From: Thermoplasmatota archaeon
Lineage (GTDB): Archaea > Thermoplasmatota > E2 > UBA202 > JdFR-43
Length of the DNA stretch: 64,000 nucleotides
Assembly: GCA_029258955.1 (NCBI GenBank)
Contig: JAPDJT010000011.1
Location: forward strand, 35,568-99,567
Direction of reading: 5' to 3'
The position numbers and the translations under genes were made by a program. The notes beneath the pieces are model-generated. The model saw nothing but the letters and a program-made list of their open reading frames with translations, was not told the origin of the DNA and ran no database searches. Position 1 is the stretch's first letter, and the number at the start of each line of letters is the position of its first letter. Positions 25,523-34,338 of the stretch are shown here, one piece after another.

Positions 25523-26187
25523 TGAAAGTAGAATTAATTGCTCACTCGCCAGATCCAGATATAATTGCAGCTGTTGCAGCAATGCTAACCCATTCAAAGA
25601 GCGATTTTAAAAAGCTAAAGGAGGAGAATGAAGAAACTTTAAAAAAAGTTTTAAGGAAGGTTATTGATATGGGGCATACGAGTGTTGTTGAGCATGCTTA
25701 TTTTACTTTTGCCATTTCTGGTGTATCAAGAGCTTTGACTCATCAGTTAGTTAGGCATAGAATAGCTTCTTACTCTCAGCAAAGCCAAAGATACGTGGAG
25801 ATGGACATGGAATACATTACACCTCCAAGTATTGAGAAAAGTAAATTTAAGGAAAAATACCATGAAATGATGAAAAAGATTTGGGAATTTTATAATGAAA
25901 TGAAAAAAGAATTGCCAGTAGAAGATGCCCGTTATATCTTGCCTAACGCCACCTGTAGTAAAATAGTTGTTTCAATGAATGCAAGAAGTTTACTCAATTT
26001 TTTTGAATTACGTTGTTGTTTACATGCTCAATGGGAAATAAGAAAGCTTGCATGGAAAATGCTAAAGCTTGTGAGACAAGTTGCTCCAGTTATTTTTGAA
26101 AAAGCTGGTCCCCCCTGTAAAACAAAGCATATTTGTCCAATGGATAAAAAGGATTGCAGGTGGTATCCAAAAAATAAGATTCGTTAA
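25522..26187 (+). CDS. thyX: Flavin-dependent thymidylate synthase
   Basis: ThyX makes dTMP from dUMP with methylene-tetrahydrofolate (or an archaeal analogue), FAD and NADPH. The diagnostic RHRxxSxxxxSxR motif is present as RHRIASYSQQSQRY near residue 79. GHTSVVEHAYFTF and RSLLNFFELRCCLHAQWEIR are the other conserved blocks. The 221-residue length is standard. The C-terminus holds CKTKHICPMDKKDCRW, a four-Cys/His patch that could bind metal. The gene overlaps the stop codon of the regulator upstream. Confidence 0.96.
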   Translation: MKVELIAHSPDPDIIAAVAAMLTHSKSDFKKLKEENEETLKKVLRKVIDMGHTSVVEHAYFTFAISGVSRALTHQLVRHRIASYSQQSQRYVEMDMEYITPPSIEKSKFKEKYHEMMKKIWEFYNEMKKELPVEDARYILPNATCSKIVVSMNARSLLNFFELRCCLHAQWEIRKLAWKMLKLVRQVAPVIFEKAGPPCKTKHICPMDKKDCRWYPKNKIR

Positions 26188-26508
26188 ATGAATTGTAATG
26201 TTGTCATAGCAATTTTTATCCATACAACAATAAATGGTAACCAATTCTTTCATTTTAATGAAATGAAGATGTTGTTGTGGTAAATTCCTTCATGCAATTA
26301 AATTAATAAAATAGATTTTCTGTGCAATAAGCCAATACAATTGATTCTTTCATTGATAAACGGGATTTTGAAAATTAATAATGAAATGGATTGTTTTTAT
26401 AGCGTATCCTTTCATATATAATAGCGATGGTTTCGTCGGAAATAATAAATAAGATGTTGCATACATCTCTTTATGCAATGTTGTTATGGCAACTATTTTT
26501 TCATTTAT
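26188..26508. repeat. Cluster of three dispersed-palindrome copies (392-bp gap)
   Basis: The gap after thyX has no gene and is almost wholly palindrome-family sequence: copies at about 26188-26254 (GTTGTCATAGCAA ... AATGGTAACCAATTCTTTCATTTT), 26256-26355 (AATGAAATG ... GATTCTTTCATTG) and 26378-26508 (AATAATGAAATGG ... GTTGTTATGGCAACTATTTTTTCATTTAT). This is the densest site in the window. Confidence 0.55.
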
Positions 26509-26586
26509 ACAAGCATCGAAACAAAAGATTTAAAAGCATCAAAAATCACCGCCAACATTTAATTAAATAAAACATTATTATTGACA

Positions 26587-27753
26587 ATGATTTATTCATA
26601 TTCAGCAATTTCATCTTTTGAAAATTGCCCCCTTAAATTTAAGTATGCATATATAGACAAAATAGAGCCAATAAGAAGAAATATTGAAGCATTCATGGGG
26701 AATAGAGTGCATGAGGCATTAGAAAAACTTTATAGGGATAAGCTTTATGAAAAAGTTTGCTCTTTAACAGAGCTTTTAAATTTTTATAATGAAAGATGGG
26801 AGAAAGAAATGAGTAGTTTAATATTTGTAGCTAAGGAAGAATATAGCATTGAAAATTACAGAAAAATGGGAGAAAGATACTTGATAGATTACTATAATAC
26901 ATATAAGCCATTTGATGACGGAAGAATAATAGCCCTTGAAAAAAGAGTATTCTTTCCTTTAGATGAAAAGCATTGGGTTTCTGGCATTATTGATAGAATA
27001 AATGAAGTAAACGGAGTTTATGAAGTGCATGATTATAAAACCTCTCTCTACCTTCCTACAAAAAAAGAAATAGAAAATGACTGCCAACTTGCTCTGTATG
27101 CTTTAGCTTTAGATTATTTATATGATATAAAGGAAATTGAGTTGGTATGGCATTTTTTGGCGTTTAATAAAGAAGTTAGATTAAAAAAGAGAAGTTATGA
27201 AGGAGTCAGAAGAGAAATTCTAAAGAGAATAGAGAAAATAGAAATAGCAATGGAAAATAATGAATTTCCGCCAAAAGAATCATCTTTATGTCCATATTGC
27301 GAGTATCAACCAATTTGTCCTCTTTTTAGACATGAGTATATGCTGGAAGAAATGAAAGCTGAAGAAGTAGGAGAAGAGGAAGGATATAAGCTTGTTAATG
27401 AATACTGGCAAGTAGTTGCTAAAATTGAAGAATTGAAAGCTATACAAGAAGATTTAAAAAATAAATTGATAGAATATGCTAAGAAAAACAACTTACAATG
27501 CATTTATGGGGCAGAGAAAGCAATAACTATTAAAAAGAGTAGAAACCTGTACTTCAATAAAAAATCAAAAATTGAGGGATTATTGAAAAAAGAAGGATTA
27601 TATGAAAAATATGTAAGACTAGATACTTGGAAACTTGCGGAAGATATTAAAAATAAAGTTTTGCCAGCTCATCTGATAGAAAAATTGAAAGAATTTTTTG
27701 AAGAAAAAGAAAATTACAGAATTTATATAAAAAGCTTGGAAAGAGAAGAATAA
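26587..27753 (+). CDS. PD-(D/E)XK nuclease family protein, RecB/Cas4-like
   Basis: About 388 residues. The start YSYSAISSFENCPLKFKYAY is the typical opening of RecB-like nucleases, whose first Cys (ENCP) pairs with a C-terminal CPYCEYQPICPLF to hold an iron-sulfur cluster. The nuclease core is GIIDRINEVNGVYEVHDYKTS, giving the D...ExK-like metal site (VHDYKTS). A coiled-coil tail follows. No cas genes or CRISPR array are nearby, so a general DNA repair role is more likely than adaptation. ATG 26587 is chosen; the frame opens with TTG at 26581. Confidence 0.82.
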   Translation: MIYSYSAISSFENCPLKFKYAYIDKIEPIRRNIEAFMGNRVHEALEKLYRDKLYEKVCSLTELLNFYNERWEKEMSSLIFVAKEEYSIENYRKMGERYLIDYYNTYKPFDDGRIIALEKRVFFPLDEKHWVSGIIDRINEVNGVYEVHDYKTSLYLPTKKEIENDCQLALYALALDYLYDIKEIELVWHFLAFNKEVRLKKRSYEGVRREILKRIEKIEIAMENNEFPPKESSLCPYCEYQPICPLFRHEYMLEEMKAEEVGEEEGYKLVNEYWQVVAKIEELKAIQEDLKNKLIEYAKKNNLQCIYGAEKAITIKKSRNLYFNKKSKIEGLLKKEGLYEKYVRLDTWKLAEDIKNKVLPAHLIEKLKEFFEEKENYRIYIKSLEREE

Positions 27754-27764
27754 CATTATCAATT

Positions 27765-27837
27765 TTGAAAGAAAAATAGTGCTATTGGCTATTGAATGTA
27801 GAGATTTGCCATAGCAACAATCCGTTCATTTATTTTT
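27765..27837. repeat. Dispersed palindrome, copy near 27.8 kb (first)
   Basis: It has inner TTGCCATAGCAACAA and a right end TTCATTTATTTTTGG, with a degenerate left end TTTTGAAAGAAAAAT. Confidence 0.45.
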
Positions 27838-27864
27838 GGGCGTTTGAGAAAAATGGTTTTTTTT

Positions 27865-27941
27865 CGAAAAATGAAAGAAATGGTTGTATTGGTTTATTGC
27901 ATGGGAGGAAACCATGGTAACCATCTCATTTCATTTTGGCA
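27865..27941. repeat. Dispersed palindrome, copy near 27.9 kb (second)
   Basis: Left end CGAAAAATGAAAGAAATGG and right end TCTCATTTCATTTTGGC enclose GTTGTATTGG ... ACCATGGTAACCAT. Open reading through it extends the purC frame artificially to 27884. Confidence 0.55.
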
Positions 27942-27991
27942 ATTCAAAGAATAGAGCAAAAAATTATAAAAGAATCAGACATTTTGAGGCG

Positions 27992-29008
27992 ATGGGGAGC
28001 GTTAAAGATTTAGTTATAATAAAAGAAGCAAAGGAAAATGAGGCAGGTATAGCTCAATTTGTTTTTTCTGATAGATACTCAGTTTTTGATTGGGGAGAAA
28101 TGCCAAATCATATAAAGGATAAGGGAAAAGCACTTTGCATTATTGGCGCGTATTTTTTTGAAAAATTAGAAGAGAGGGGCATAAAAACACATTATATTGG
28201 CTTAGTTGAAAATGGGAAAGTAAAAAGACTCGATGAATTAAATGAGGCTGTAAATGTAATGCAATTCAAACTATTAAGAGTATTAAAGCCACAGCTAAAA
28301 AATGGAAATTATGATTACTCCATCTATAAAAAGGAGAAAAGCAATTTTTTAATTCCTCTTGAAATAATTTACAGAAATGCTCTTCCAGCTGGCTCAAGTG
28401 TTTTTAGAAGGTTAAAGGAAGGAAGCATATCTTTAGATGATTTAGGATTAAGCAGAATGCCCCAGCCAGGAGAAAAGTTGGAAAAACCGATTTTAGATGT
28501 ATCTACAAAATTGGAAGAGATAGACAGATACATATCATGGAATGAAGCAAAAGAGATTGCTGGATTAAATGAAGAAGAAGCGGAGGAAATGAAAAATTTA
28601 ACTATGGAAGCAAATAAACTTATAAGCAAAGAAATAAGCAAAGCTGGATTGGAGAATGAAGATGGAAAAGTTGAGTTTGGTTTTGATGAAAAAAGACAAA
28701 TAATTTTTGTTGATGTTCTTGGCACGCCAGATGAGTGCAGATTCAAAATTGATAATGTTCCAGTGAGTAAAGAAATTGCAAGAATTTTCTATAGAAAAAC
28801 AGAATGGTATGAGAAAATAGAGGAGGCAAAGAAAAGGGATAAATTGAATTGGAAAAAAAATGTTTCTTCGCCTCCGCCTTTGCCAACAAAGCTTGAAAAG
28901 CTCCTTTCATGGCTTTATCAGGCTTGTTGCAATGAAATTACAGGAAGAGAATGGTTTGATGTCCCTAAGTTAAAAGAAATCATTGGAGAGATAAAGGAAT
29001 TTCTTTAA
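27992..29008 (+). CDS. purC: Phosphoribosylaminoimidazole-succinocarboxamide synthase
   Basis: A 338-residue SAICAR synthetase, which joins aspartate to CAIR with ATP in purine synthesis. Motifs: VFSDRYSVFDWGEMPNHI near the N-terminus, THYIGLV, and PLEIIYRNALPAGSSVFRR, the conserved substrate-binding block (normally EvivRN). It continues with EFGFDEKRQIIFVDVLGTPDE. The start ATG 27992 has a GAGG ribosome site. The extra 36 residues of the longer frame come from the palindrome repeat and are not conserved. Confidence 0.92.
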   Translation: MGSVKDLVIIKEAKENEAGIAQFVFSDRYSVFDWGEMPNHIKDKGKALCIIGAYFFEKLEERGIKTHYIGLVENGKVKRLDELNEAVNVMQFKLLRVLKPQLKNGNYDYSIYKKEKSNFLIPLEIIYRNALPAGSSVFRRLKEGSISLDDLGLSRMPQPGEKLEKPILDVSTKLEEIDRYISWNEAKEIAGLNEEEAEEMKNLTMEANKLISKEISKAGLENEDGKVEFGFDEKRQIIFVDVLGTPDECRFKIDNVPVSKEIARIFYRKTEWYEKIEEAKKRDKLNWKKNVSSPPPLPTKLEKLLSWLYQACCNEITGREWFDVPKLKEIIGEIKEFL

Positions 29009-29081
29009 TTGCGTTGATTCTTTTTCCATTTTTCTAATTTTTAGCGAAATTTTTTAATAAAAATCTCATTTTAATTTTAAG

Positions 29082-29945
29082 ATGGAAAATTTAGCGAGCT
29101 TGGAAGAGCAAAAGAAAGAGCTTAAGAAGAAGTTATATGAGGCAAAAGAACTAAGGGAGAGATTAAATAGGCTTACAGGCGAATTAAAAAAGAAAAAGAA
29201 AGAGCTTATAGAACAAATAGAGAGATATAGAAAAGAAGGAATAATGCATAGGGAAAGGAGAGATGAAATAAATAAACAGGTGGCAGAAGCTAAGATAAGA
29301 AGAGGAGAGTTAAATAAAGAATATGAGGAAGTAAAAAAGAAATTGAATGAATTAAAGAAGAAATATCTTCCAAAAGGACCTTCTTTAGAAAGTTTAAAGA
29401 GAAAAAGAGATGCATTAGAATTTAAACAGATGACACAGCAGTTGAGTAAGAGAGAAGAAGAAGAAATAATAGAGCTTTTAGCGAAAATTAATAAAGAAAT
29501 TAGGGAAAGAGAAAAAATAATTGAGAGTAATGAAGAGTTAAGAAAATATGTTGAAATGGAAAAAGAGTTGAAAGAAAAAAGTGATAAAGAGCATAAGAGG
29601 GTAAAGGAGCTTGCAGAAAGGGCACAGAAAGAACATTTTGAAATGATTGAATGTTTTAAAAAAGCCAGCCAGTTAAGAAAGGAGCTTAAAAAGATAGAAA
29701 GAGAATATATTATGAACAAATTGAATGCAGATAAGGCTCACAGAGATTTTGTTTCATATATCAAGCAAATAAGAGAAATTGAAGAAAAAATGAAAGAGTT
29801 AAAAGAGAAGGAAAAGAAAAAAGAAATAGAGAAGGAGAAAGATATATTGTTAAAGAAGGCAGACGAAATTTACCAGAGATTCAAAAAAGGAGAAAAGTTA
29901 TCAACAGAAGATTTGCTCCTCCTCCAAAAAGCCGGATTGTTATAA
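29082..29945 (+). CDS. Archaeal coiled-coil protein (COG1340 type)
   Basis: A 287-residue protein that is almost all charged heptads (Glu, Lys, Arg, Leu), predicted to form a long rod. Conserved features of the archaeal coiled-coil family are present: LKKKYLPKGPSLESLKRKRDALEFKQMTQ in the middle and a C-terminal EKLSTEDLLLLQKAGLL. No enzymatic motif is seen and the function is unknown; relatives have been linked to ribosome or chromosome-associated roles without proof. The stop is one base before the convergent cca stop. Confidence 0.78.
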   Translation: MENLASLEEQKKELKKKLYEAKELRERLNRLTGELKKKKKELIEQIERYRKEGIMHRERRDEINKQVAEAKIRRGELNKEYEEVKKKLNELKKKYLPKGPSLESLKRKRDALEFKQMTQQLSKREEEEIIELLAKINKEIREREKIIESNEELRKYVEMEKELKEKSDKEHKRVKELAERAQKEHFEMIECFKKASQLRKELKKIEREYIMNKLNADKAHRDFVSYIKQIREIEEKMKELKEKEKKKEIEKEKDILLKKADEIYQRFKKGEKLSTEDLLLLQKAGLL

Positions 29946-29946
29946 A

Positions 29947-31269
29947 TTATCTTTCCCAAGGATATTTATCGCAAAAATATTCAGACCAAAATTCATTAAA
30001 TTTTATTAGCTCAACCCCATTACAAATCTTCATTTCATTTTTTATTTCATTTAAATTTTTTCCAAGATTTATTTGATGTAAAAAATCTTCAATGAGGTGC
30101 AAAGCATCTGTATATTTTCTTCTTACTTTAACCCATAGCCTGCCATCTTTAATAAATGGCTTTTCTACAGCCATTTTATTATTCTTCCATTTTTTAATAA
30201 ATGCTTCAACATGCCTTTTTTCATGTAATGGAGGACCCATATGTAGTTTAATTTTTTCTAATTCTTTTTTTTCTAATTCCAAAGCAACAAAAGCTTCATC
30301 ATTTGCATACCATGCTTTCCTTTTTACTTCAAAATCATATTGCTTAAGCAAATTCTCTAAATTTAATGCTGCTTTTTTAAGCTGGGGATAAATTATATCG
30401 TCAGGAAGCTTAGGCTTTTTAAAATAAATACCAACAAAATTTTTCAGCTTTGCCTTCAATTCCTCCTTACTTAGCGAAGGAGGAGGATTTGGGAAGAAAA
30501 ATTCAATTTTTGGATTTTTTAGAAATTCCTTAGAAGCTAATTTGAAAAATTCTAATTTCTCTTTAGATAAAGCAGCAGCAACATTTCTGGAAGGATCTAC
30601 AGGGTCAATAAAAACAAATTCCTCTTCAAATTCTCTTTCTCCTCCATTTAAGGAAAGGATTGTTTTTCCTTTCCAATTTTGACTCTCTTTTAAAACATTT
30701 AGAAAGTTTCCATATTTTAAAATGAGGAGCTCTGTAAGATAGCCAGAAAATCCTTCTATTTTCGCCTCTGCCCCGTAGCAACCAATCCCCTTTAAAAATT
30801 GCTTTAGCAACCTAACTTCATTCTTCATTTCCTCCTTTAAATTCTTCTTTATATATTCAGTATGAAATGGTGTTCTATCCACAGCACTCATTTTCTGGCT
30901 AGCATCTTTAATTTTATAGCATGGAACAATATCTATTTCATATCCTTTATATTTTCCCCTGATATAAGGGTGCTCTGCATATTGAACTTCCCATTCTTGT
31001 AAAATTTCTTTTCCTATGTTAATGACTATTTTCGCCATTCCCTCCTTTTTATATTTCTGAGGAAACAAAATAAAGAAATCAATATCTAATGCATTTTTTA
31101 AATAAGTTCCTTTTGCAACAGAACCAACAAGCATAATTTCTGTTTCCTCTGGTTTTCTTTTTTTTATTTCTTCCTCTATTTCCTCAATAATTTTCTTTAA
31201 CTCTTTTTCTTCCTCCTTAGAAGGCACTATTCTTTCCAAAACTTTCTTTAAAACTTCTTCATATTTCAT
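29947..31269 (-). CDS. cca: CCA-adding enzyme (class I, archaeal)
   Basis: This tRNA nucleotidyltransferase builds or repairs the 3' CCA of tRNAs from CTP and ATP, needed here since the tRNA genes in the window lack encoded CCA. The 440-residue length is normal. The catalytic head has GSVAKGTYLKNALDIDFFILFP (GS...DxD), then DIVPCYKI with the third Asp. YLTELLILKYG and the tail domain LHMGPPLHEKRHVEAF fit class I enzymes. Its start overlaps the end of thpR by four bases. Confidence 0.95.
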   Translation of the reverse strand: MKYEEVLKKVLERIVPSKEEEKELKKIIEEIEEEIKKRKPEETEIMLVGSVAKGTYLKNALDIDFFILFPQKYKKEGMAKIVINIGKEILQEWEVQYAEHPYIRGKYKGYEIDIVPCYKIKDASQKMSAVDRTPFHTEYIKKNLKEEMKNEVRLLKQFLKGIGCYGAEAKIEGFSGYLTELLILKYGNFLNVLKESQNWKGKTILSLNGGEREFEEEFVFIDPVDPSRNVAAALSKEKLEFFKLASKEFLKNPKIEFFFPNPPPSLSKEELKAKLKNFVGIYFKKPKLPDDIIYPQLKKAALNLENLLKQYDFEVKRKAWYANDEAFVALELEKKELEKIKLHMGPPLHEKRHVEAFIKKWKNNKMAVEKPFIKDGRLWVKVRRKYTDALHLIEDFLHQINLGKNLNEIKNEMKICNGVELIKFNEFWSEYFCDKYPWER

Positions 31270-31808
31270 AGTTTAACAGCCTCAATTGTTTTGTAAATTG
31301 GTCCTTCAGGCTTTAAAATGCTTTGTTTAAGCCTCAATTCTTTGCATTCAATTTCTCCAAATTCTTCATTTTTATATTTCTTTATTATTTCAAGTACTTT
31401 TTCCTTTCCTTCTCTGCTTTTCATTCTTGCAATAGTAACATGCGGTTTGAAACTTTTCTCTCTCTTAAATCCATATTTCATTAAACCTTTTTCAATTTCT
31501 TCCGCCATTTTCTTTGATTGCCCTTCATCATCAAATCCAACCCATATAACTCTTATGTGATTCTCATTAGGAAAAACTCCCAAGCCCTTGAGCTTAGCTT
31601 GAAATGGTTTTATGTCAGCAATAGCTTTCTCCATTTCCTGTTTGATTTTTGGAATGAGCCTTTCATCAATTTCCCCCAAAAATTTTATTGTAAGATGCAC
31701 ATTATGTGGCTCAACAAATTTTAATTTTGCTCCTGTTTTTTTCAATTCATTATAAATTTTTTCCATTTTTTCATTAAATTCTACATCAATAGCAATGAAT
31801 GCTCTCAT
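31266..31808 (-). CDS. thpR: RNA 2',3'-cyclic phosphodiesterase (2'-5' RNA ligase family)
   Basis: About 180 residues. The two HxT motifs of the 2H phosphoesterase fold are seen as NVHLTIKFLGEID and KPHVTIARM. Members open 2',3'-cyclic phosphates to 2'-phosphates. The start MRAFIAIDVEF at 31808 is the family's usual opening; seven extra residues in the longer frame are unlikely. It is coupled to cca by ATGA overlap, suggesting a role in tRNA end processing. Confidence 0.93.
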   Translation of the reverse strand: MRAFIAIDVEFNEKMEKIYNELKKTGAKLKFVEPHNVHLTIKFLGEIDERLIPKIKQEMEKAIADIKPFQAKLKGLGVFPNENHIRVIWVGFDDEGQSKKMAEEIEKGLMKYGFKREKSFKPHVTIARMKSREGKEKVLEIIKKYKNEEFGEIECKELRLKQSILKPEGPIYKTIEAVKL

Positions 31809-31894
31809 TGAATAAATATCTTTTATCATATTTCAATTTTAGCGTGTTATTGGATGGCAGGATAAAAATAAAAATAGGAGGCGCATAAAAAAAT

Positions 31895-32509
31895 GTGATC
31901 TTGGCAGAGCATGAAGCAAAAAAATTGATTGCTAAATATGGCATAAAGGTACCTAAATATGAAATTATAGAAAATGAAAATGAAATTAATGATATAAAAG
32001 TAAATTATCCAGTTGCTTTGAAAATTTCATCACCAAAAATTTTGCATAAAACAGATGTAGGAGGCGTTGTTTTAGATATAAAAGATAAAGAAGAATTAAA
32101 AGAAAAATTTAAGGAATTGAAAAATAAATTTCCAAAAGAGAAATTTATTGTTGAAGAAATGGCAAAAAGAGGAATAGAAGTTATAGCAGGCATTGTAAAT
32201 GATAAAGCGTTTGGAAAGTGCATTATGGTGGGAATGGGGGGAATTTTTACAGAAATTTATAAAGATATTTCATTTAGAATGTTGCCAATTAGCAAGGAAG
32301 ATGCTGAAGATATGCTAAATGATTTAAAAGCAAAAGAAATTTTTTATGGATATAGAGTTAAGGTAGATAAGGATGCTTTAATAGATGTTCTTTTAAAGCT
32401 TTCAAAAATGGCTGAAGAAATAAAAATAAAACAACTTGATTTAAATCCAATCTTTTTATATGAAAAAGGTTGTGTAGCTGTAGATGCAAAAGTAATATTG
32501 GAGGAATGA
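31895..32509 (+). CDS. ADP-forming acyl-CoA synthetase, beta (ATP-grasp) subunit
   Basis: A 204-residue subunit of ADP-forming acetyl-CoA-type synthetase, which turns acyl-CoA, ADP and phosphate into acid, CoA and ATP. The ATP-grasp markers are LAEHEAKKLIAKYGI, YPVALKISSPKILHKTDVGGV, VEEMAKRGIEVIAG, VGMGGIFTEIYKD and LDLNPIFLY. The start is GTG 31895 with a GGAGGCGC ribosome site. The CoA-binding alpha subunit, which carries the phosphorylated His, is not nearby. Coupling to iorA-iorB in one operon points to arylacetyl-CoA (indoleacetyl- or phenylacetyl-CoA) as substrate. Confidence 0.88.
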   Translation: MILAEHEAKKLIAKYGIKVPKYEIIENENEINDIKVNYPVALKISSPKILHKTDVGGVVLDIKDKEELKEKFKELKNKFPKEKFIVEEMAKRGIEVIAGIVNDKAFGKCIMVGMGGIFTEIYKDISFRMLPISKEDAEDMLNDLKAKEIFYGYRVKVDKDALIDVLLKLSKMAEEIKIKQLDLNPIFLYEKGCVAVDAKVILEE

Positions 32510-34338
32510 AAATGGAGTTATTGGGCAAAGGAAAAAAGGTTTTATTGGGGAATGAAGCAATTGCAAGAGGTGCTTTAGAAGCGGATGTGGATGTTGTTAC
32601 AACTTACCCTGGCACACCTTCATCAGAGATAGCAGATAGCATTTCAATGGTAGCAAGATATTTAAAAAGTGTTGGCAAAGAAGTTCCTTTTTATTTTCAG
32701 TATTCCACAAATGAAAAAGTTGCAATTGAATTTGCCTCTGCCTCCGCATATGTAGGCTTAAGAGCTTTGACTTGTATGAAGCATGTTGGAATGAACGTCG
32801 CTAGCGATGCTTTTATGACTTATGCTTATGTTGGATGCAGAGGAGGACATGTTATTGTTACTGCAGATGATCCAAGCTGTCATTCCAGCCAGAATGAGCA
32901 AGATAATAGGCTTTATGCAAAGTTTGCTTCCTTGCCAATGTTAGAGCCTTCCAATCCACAAGAAGCTAAGGATATGACAATAAAAGCTTTTGAATTATCT
33001 GAGGAACTTAAGCTTCCTGTAATATTGAGGATAACAACAAGAGTTGCTCATGCGAGGGGAGTTGTTGAATTAAAAGAGTTGAATATGAAAAAGAAGGAAG
33101 GAAAATTTGAGAAAGGAGGATTAGCTGTTACTGTGCCAGAAGTAGCAAGAAAATTGCATCCTGTATTGCTTGAAAAAATGGAAAAGGCAAGAAAAATATC
33201 TAATGAAAGCGAGTTTAATTTTATAGAGGGCAATGGAGCATATGGAATAATAACTTCTGGAGTTTCATATAATTATGTAAAGGAAGCTGTAGATGATTTA
33301 GGCATAGAATGCAAGATTTTTAAGATAGGAATGAGCTATCCATTGCCAGATGAAAAAATTGCAGATTTCTTAAAGGAATGCAAAAAAGTTATTGTTATTG
33401 AAGAACTTGAGCCATTCTTGGAAGAAGGAATAAAAGTTATTGCAAAGGAAAAAGAAATAGATGTGGAAATATTTGGCAAGGGATATGGTAGCCTAAAAAG
33501 ATATTACGAATACAATCCAGATATTGTATATTCTACGCTTGCAGAATTCTTTGGAAAAGAATGGAAAAAGGAGAATATTGAAGTTAATGTTGCACCTCGT
33601 CCTCCCGTTCTTTGCCCTGGATGCCCACATAGAGCAACTTACTATGCAGTAAAGCAAGTAGCGCCAAAAGATACAATTTATCCAACAGATATTGGGTGCT
33701 ATACTTTGGGCTTGCTTCCCCCATATGAAACAGCTGATTTTCTCCTTTGCATGGGCTCAAGCATTGGAACTGGATGTGGATTTTCTTATGCGACAAAGCA
33801 AAAAGTAATTTCTTTTATTGGTGACTCCACTTTTTATCATGCTGGCTTGCCTGCTTTAATAAATGCTGTTCATCACAACCATAACTTTGTTGTTGTTATA
33901 TTGGATAATTCCACTACAGCCATGACAGGTCATCAGCCACATCCAGGAACTGAATTAGACGGAATGGGAAATGAAGCCTTGCCGATAGATATGGAAAAAA
34001 TTGTAAGAGGTATAGGTGTTAAGCATGTTGAAGTAATTGATCCAAGAAATTTGAAGGAGGCAAAGGAAGCAATAAAAAGGGCTTTAGAATATGATGGCTT
34101 ATCTGTTGTTATATCCAAAGCCCCTTGCATTTTATTAGAAAGAAAATTGAAGAAGGAAAGGAAGCTATATCAAGTTAATCAAGAAAAATGTAAGAAGTGC
34201 AAAATCTGCATAACAAAATTTGCTTGCCCAGCTTTTTATATGGATGAAAATGAAGTTAAAATAAATCCTGCTCTCTGTACAGGATGTGGAGTTTGCCCGC
34301 AAGTTTGTCCATTTGATGCAATAGAGGTGGTAGAATGA
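32506..34338 (+). CDS. iorA: Indolepyruvate:ferredoxin oxidoreductase, alpha subunit
   Basis: IorA oxidatively decarboxylates aryl pyruvates from Trp, Phe and Tyr to aryl-CoA and reduces ferredoxin. The ~610 residues include an N-terminal pyrimidine domain (GNEAIARGALEADVDVVTTYPGTPSSEIADS), a TPP-binding region (CPGCPHRATYYAV, CMGSSIGTGCGFSYAT, GDSTFYHAGLPALINAV, ILDNSTTAMTGHQPHPG) and two C-terminal clusters (CKKCKICITKFACP, CTGCGVCPQVCP). The ATG at 32506 overlaps the stop of the synthetase gene. The longer frame to 32470 lies in that gene. Confidence 0.95.
   Translation: MKMELLGKGKKVLLGNEAIARGALEADVDVVTTYPGTPSSEIADSISMVARYLKSVGKEVPFYFQYSTNEKVAIEFASASAYVGLRALTCMKHVGMNVASDAFMTYAYVGCRGGHVIVTADDPSCHSSQNEQDNRLYAKFASLPMLEPSNPQEAKDMTIKAFELSEELKLPVILRITTRVAHARGVVELKELNMKKKEGKFEKGGLAVTVPEVARKLHPVLLEKMEKARKISNESEFNFIEGNGAYGIITSGVSYNYVKEAVDDLGIECKIFKIGMSYPLPDEKIADFLKECKKVIVIEELEPFLEEGIKVIAKEKEIDVEIFGKGYGSLKRYYEYNPDIVYSTLAEFFGKEWKKENIEVNVAPRPPVLCPGCPHRATYYAVKQVAPKDTIYPTDIGCYTLGLLPPYETADFLLCMGSSIGTGCGFSYATKQKVISFIGDSTFYHAGLPALINAVHHNHNFVVVILDNSTTAMTGHQPHPGTELDGMGNEALPIDMEKIVRGIGVKHVEVIDPRNLKEAKEAIKRALEYDGLSVVISKAPCILLERKLKKERKLYQVNQEKCKKCKICITKFACPAFYMDENEVKINPALCTGCGVCPQVCPFDAIEVVE

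Noticed and set aside
26188..26508. Repeated units that could suggest a CRISPR array, beside a Cas4-like nuclease gene
   Set aside because: Unit length and spacing are irregular, the units are palindromic with diverged insides, and no cas genes are present. The nuclease at 26,587 has a general RecB-like layout.
27884..27991. TTG start giving PurC 36 extra residues
   Set aside because: These residues are encoded by the palindrome copy at 27,865-27,941 and do not resemble PurC. ATG 27,992 has a ribosome site.
29066..29719. A 217-residue frame opposite the coiled-coil protein
   Set aside because: It is Ser/Phe/Leu-rich antisense of charged heptads, with no signal or conserved pattern.
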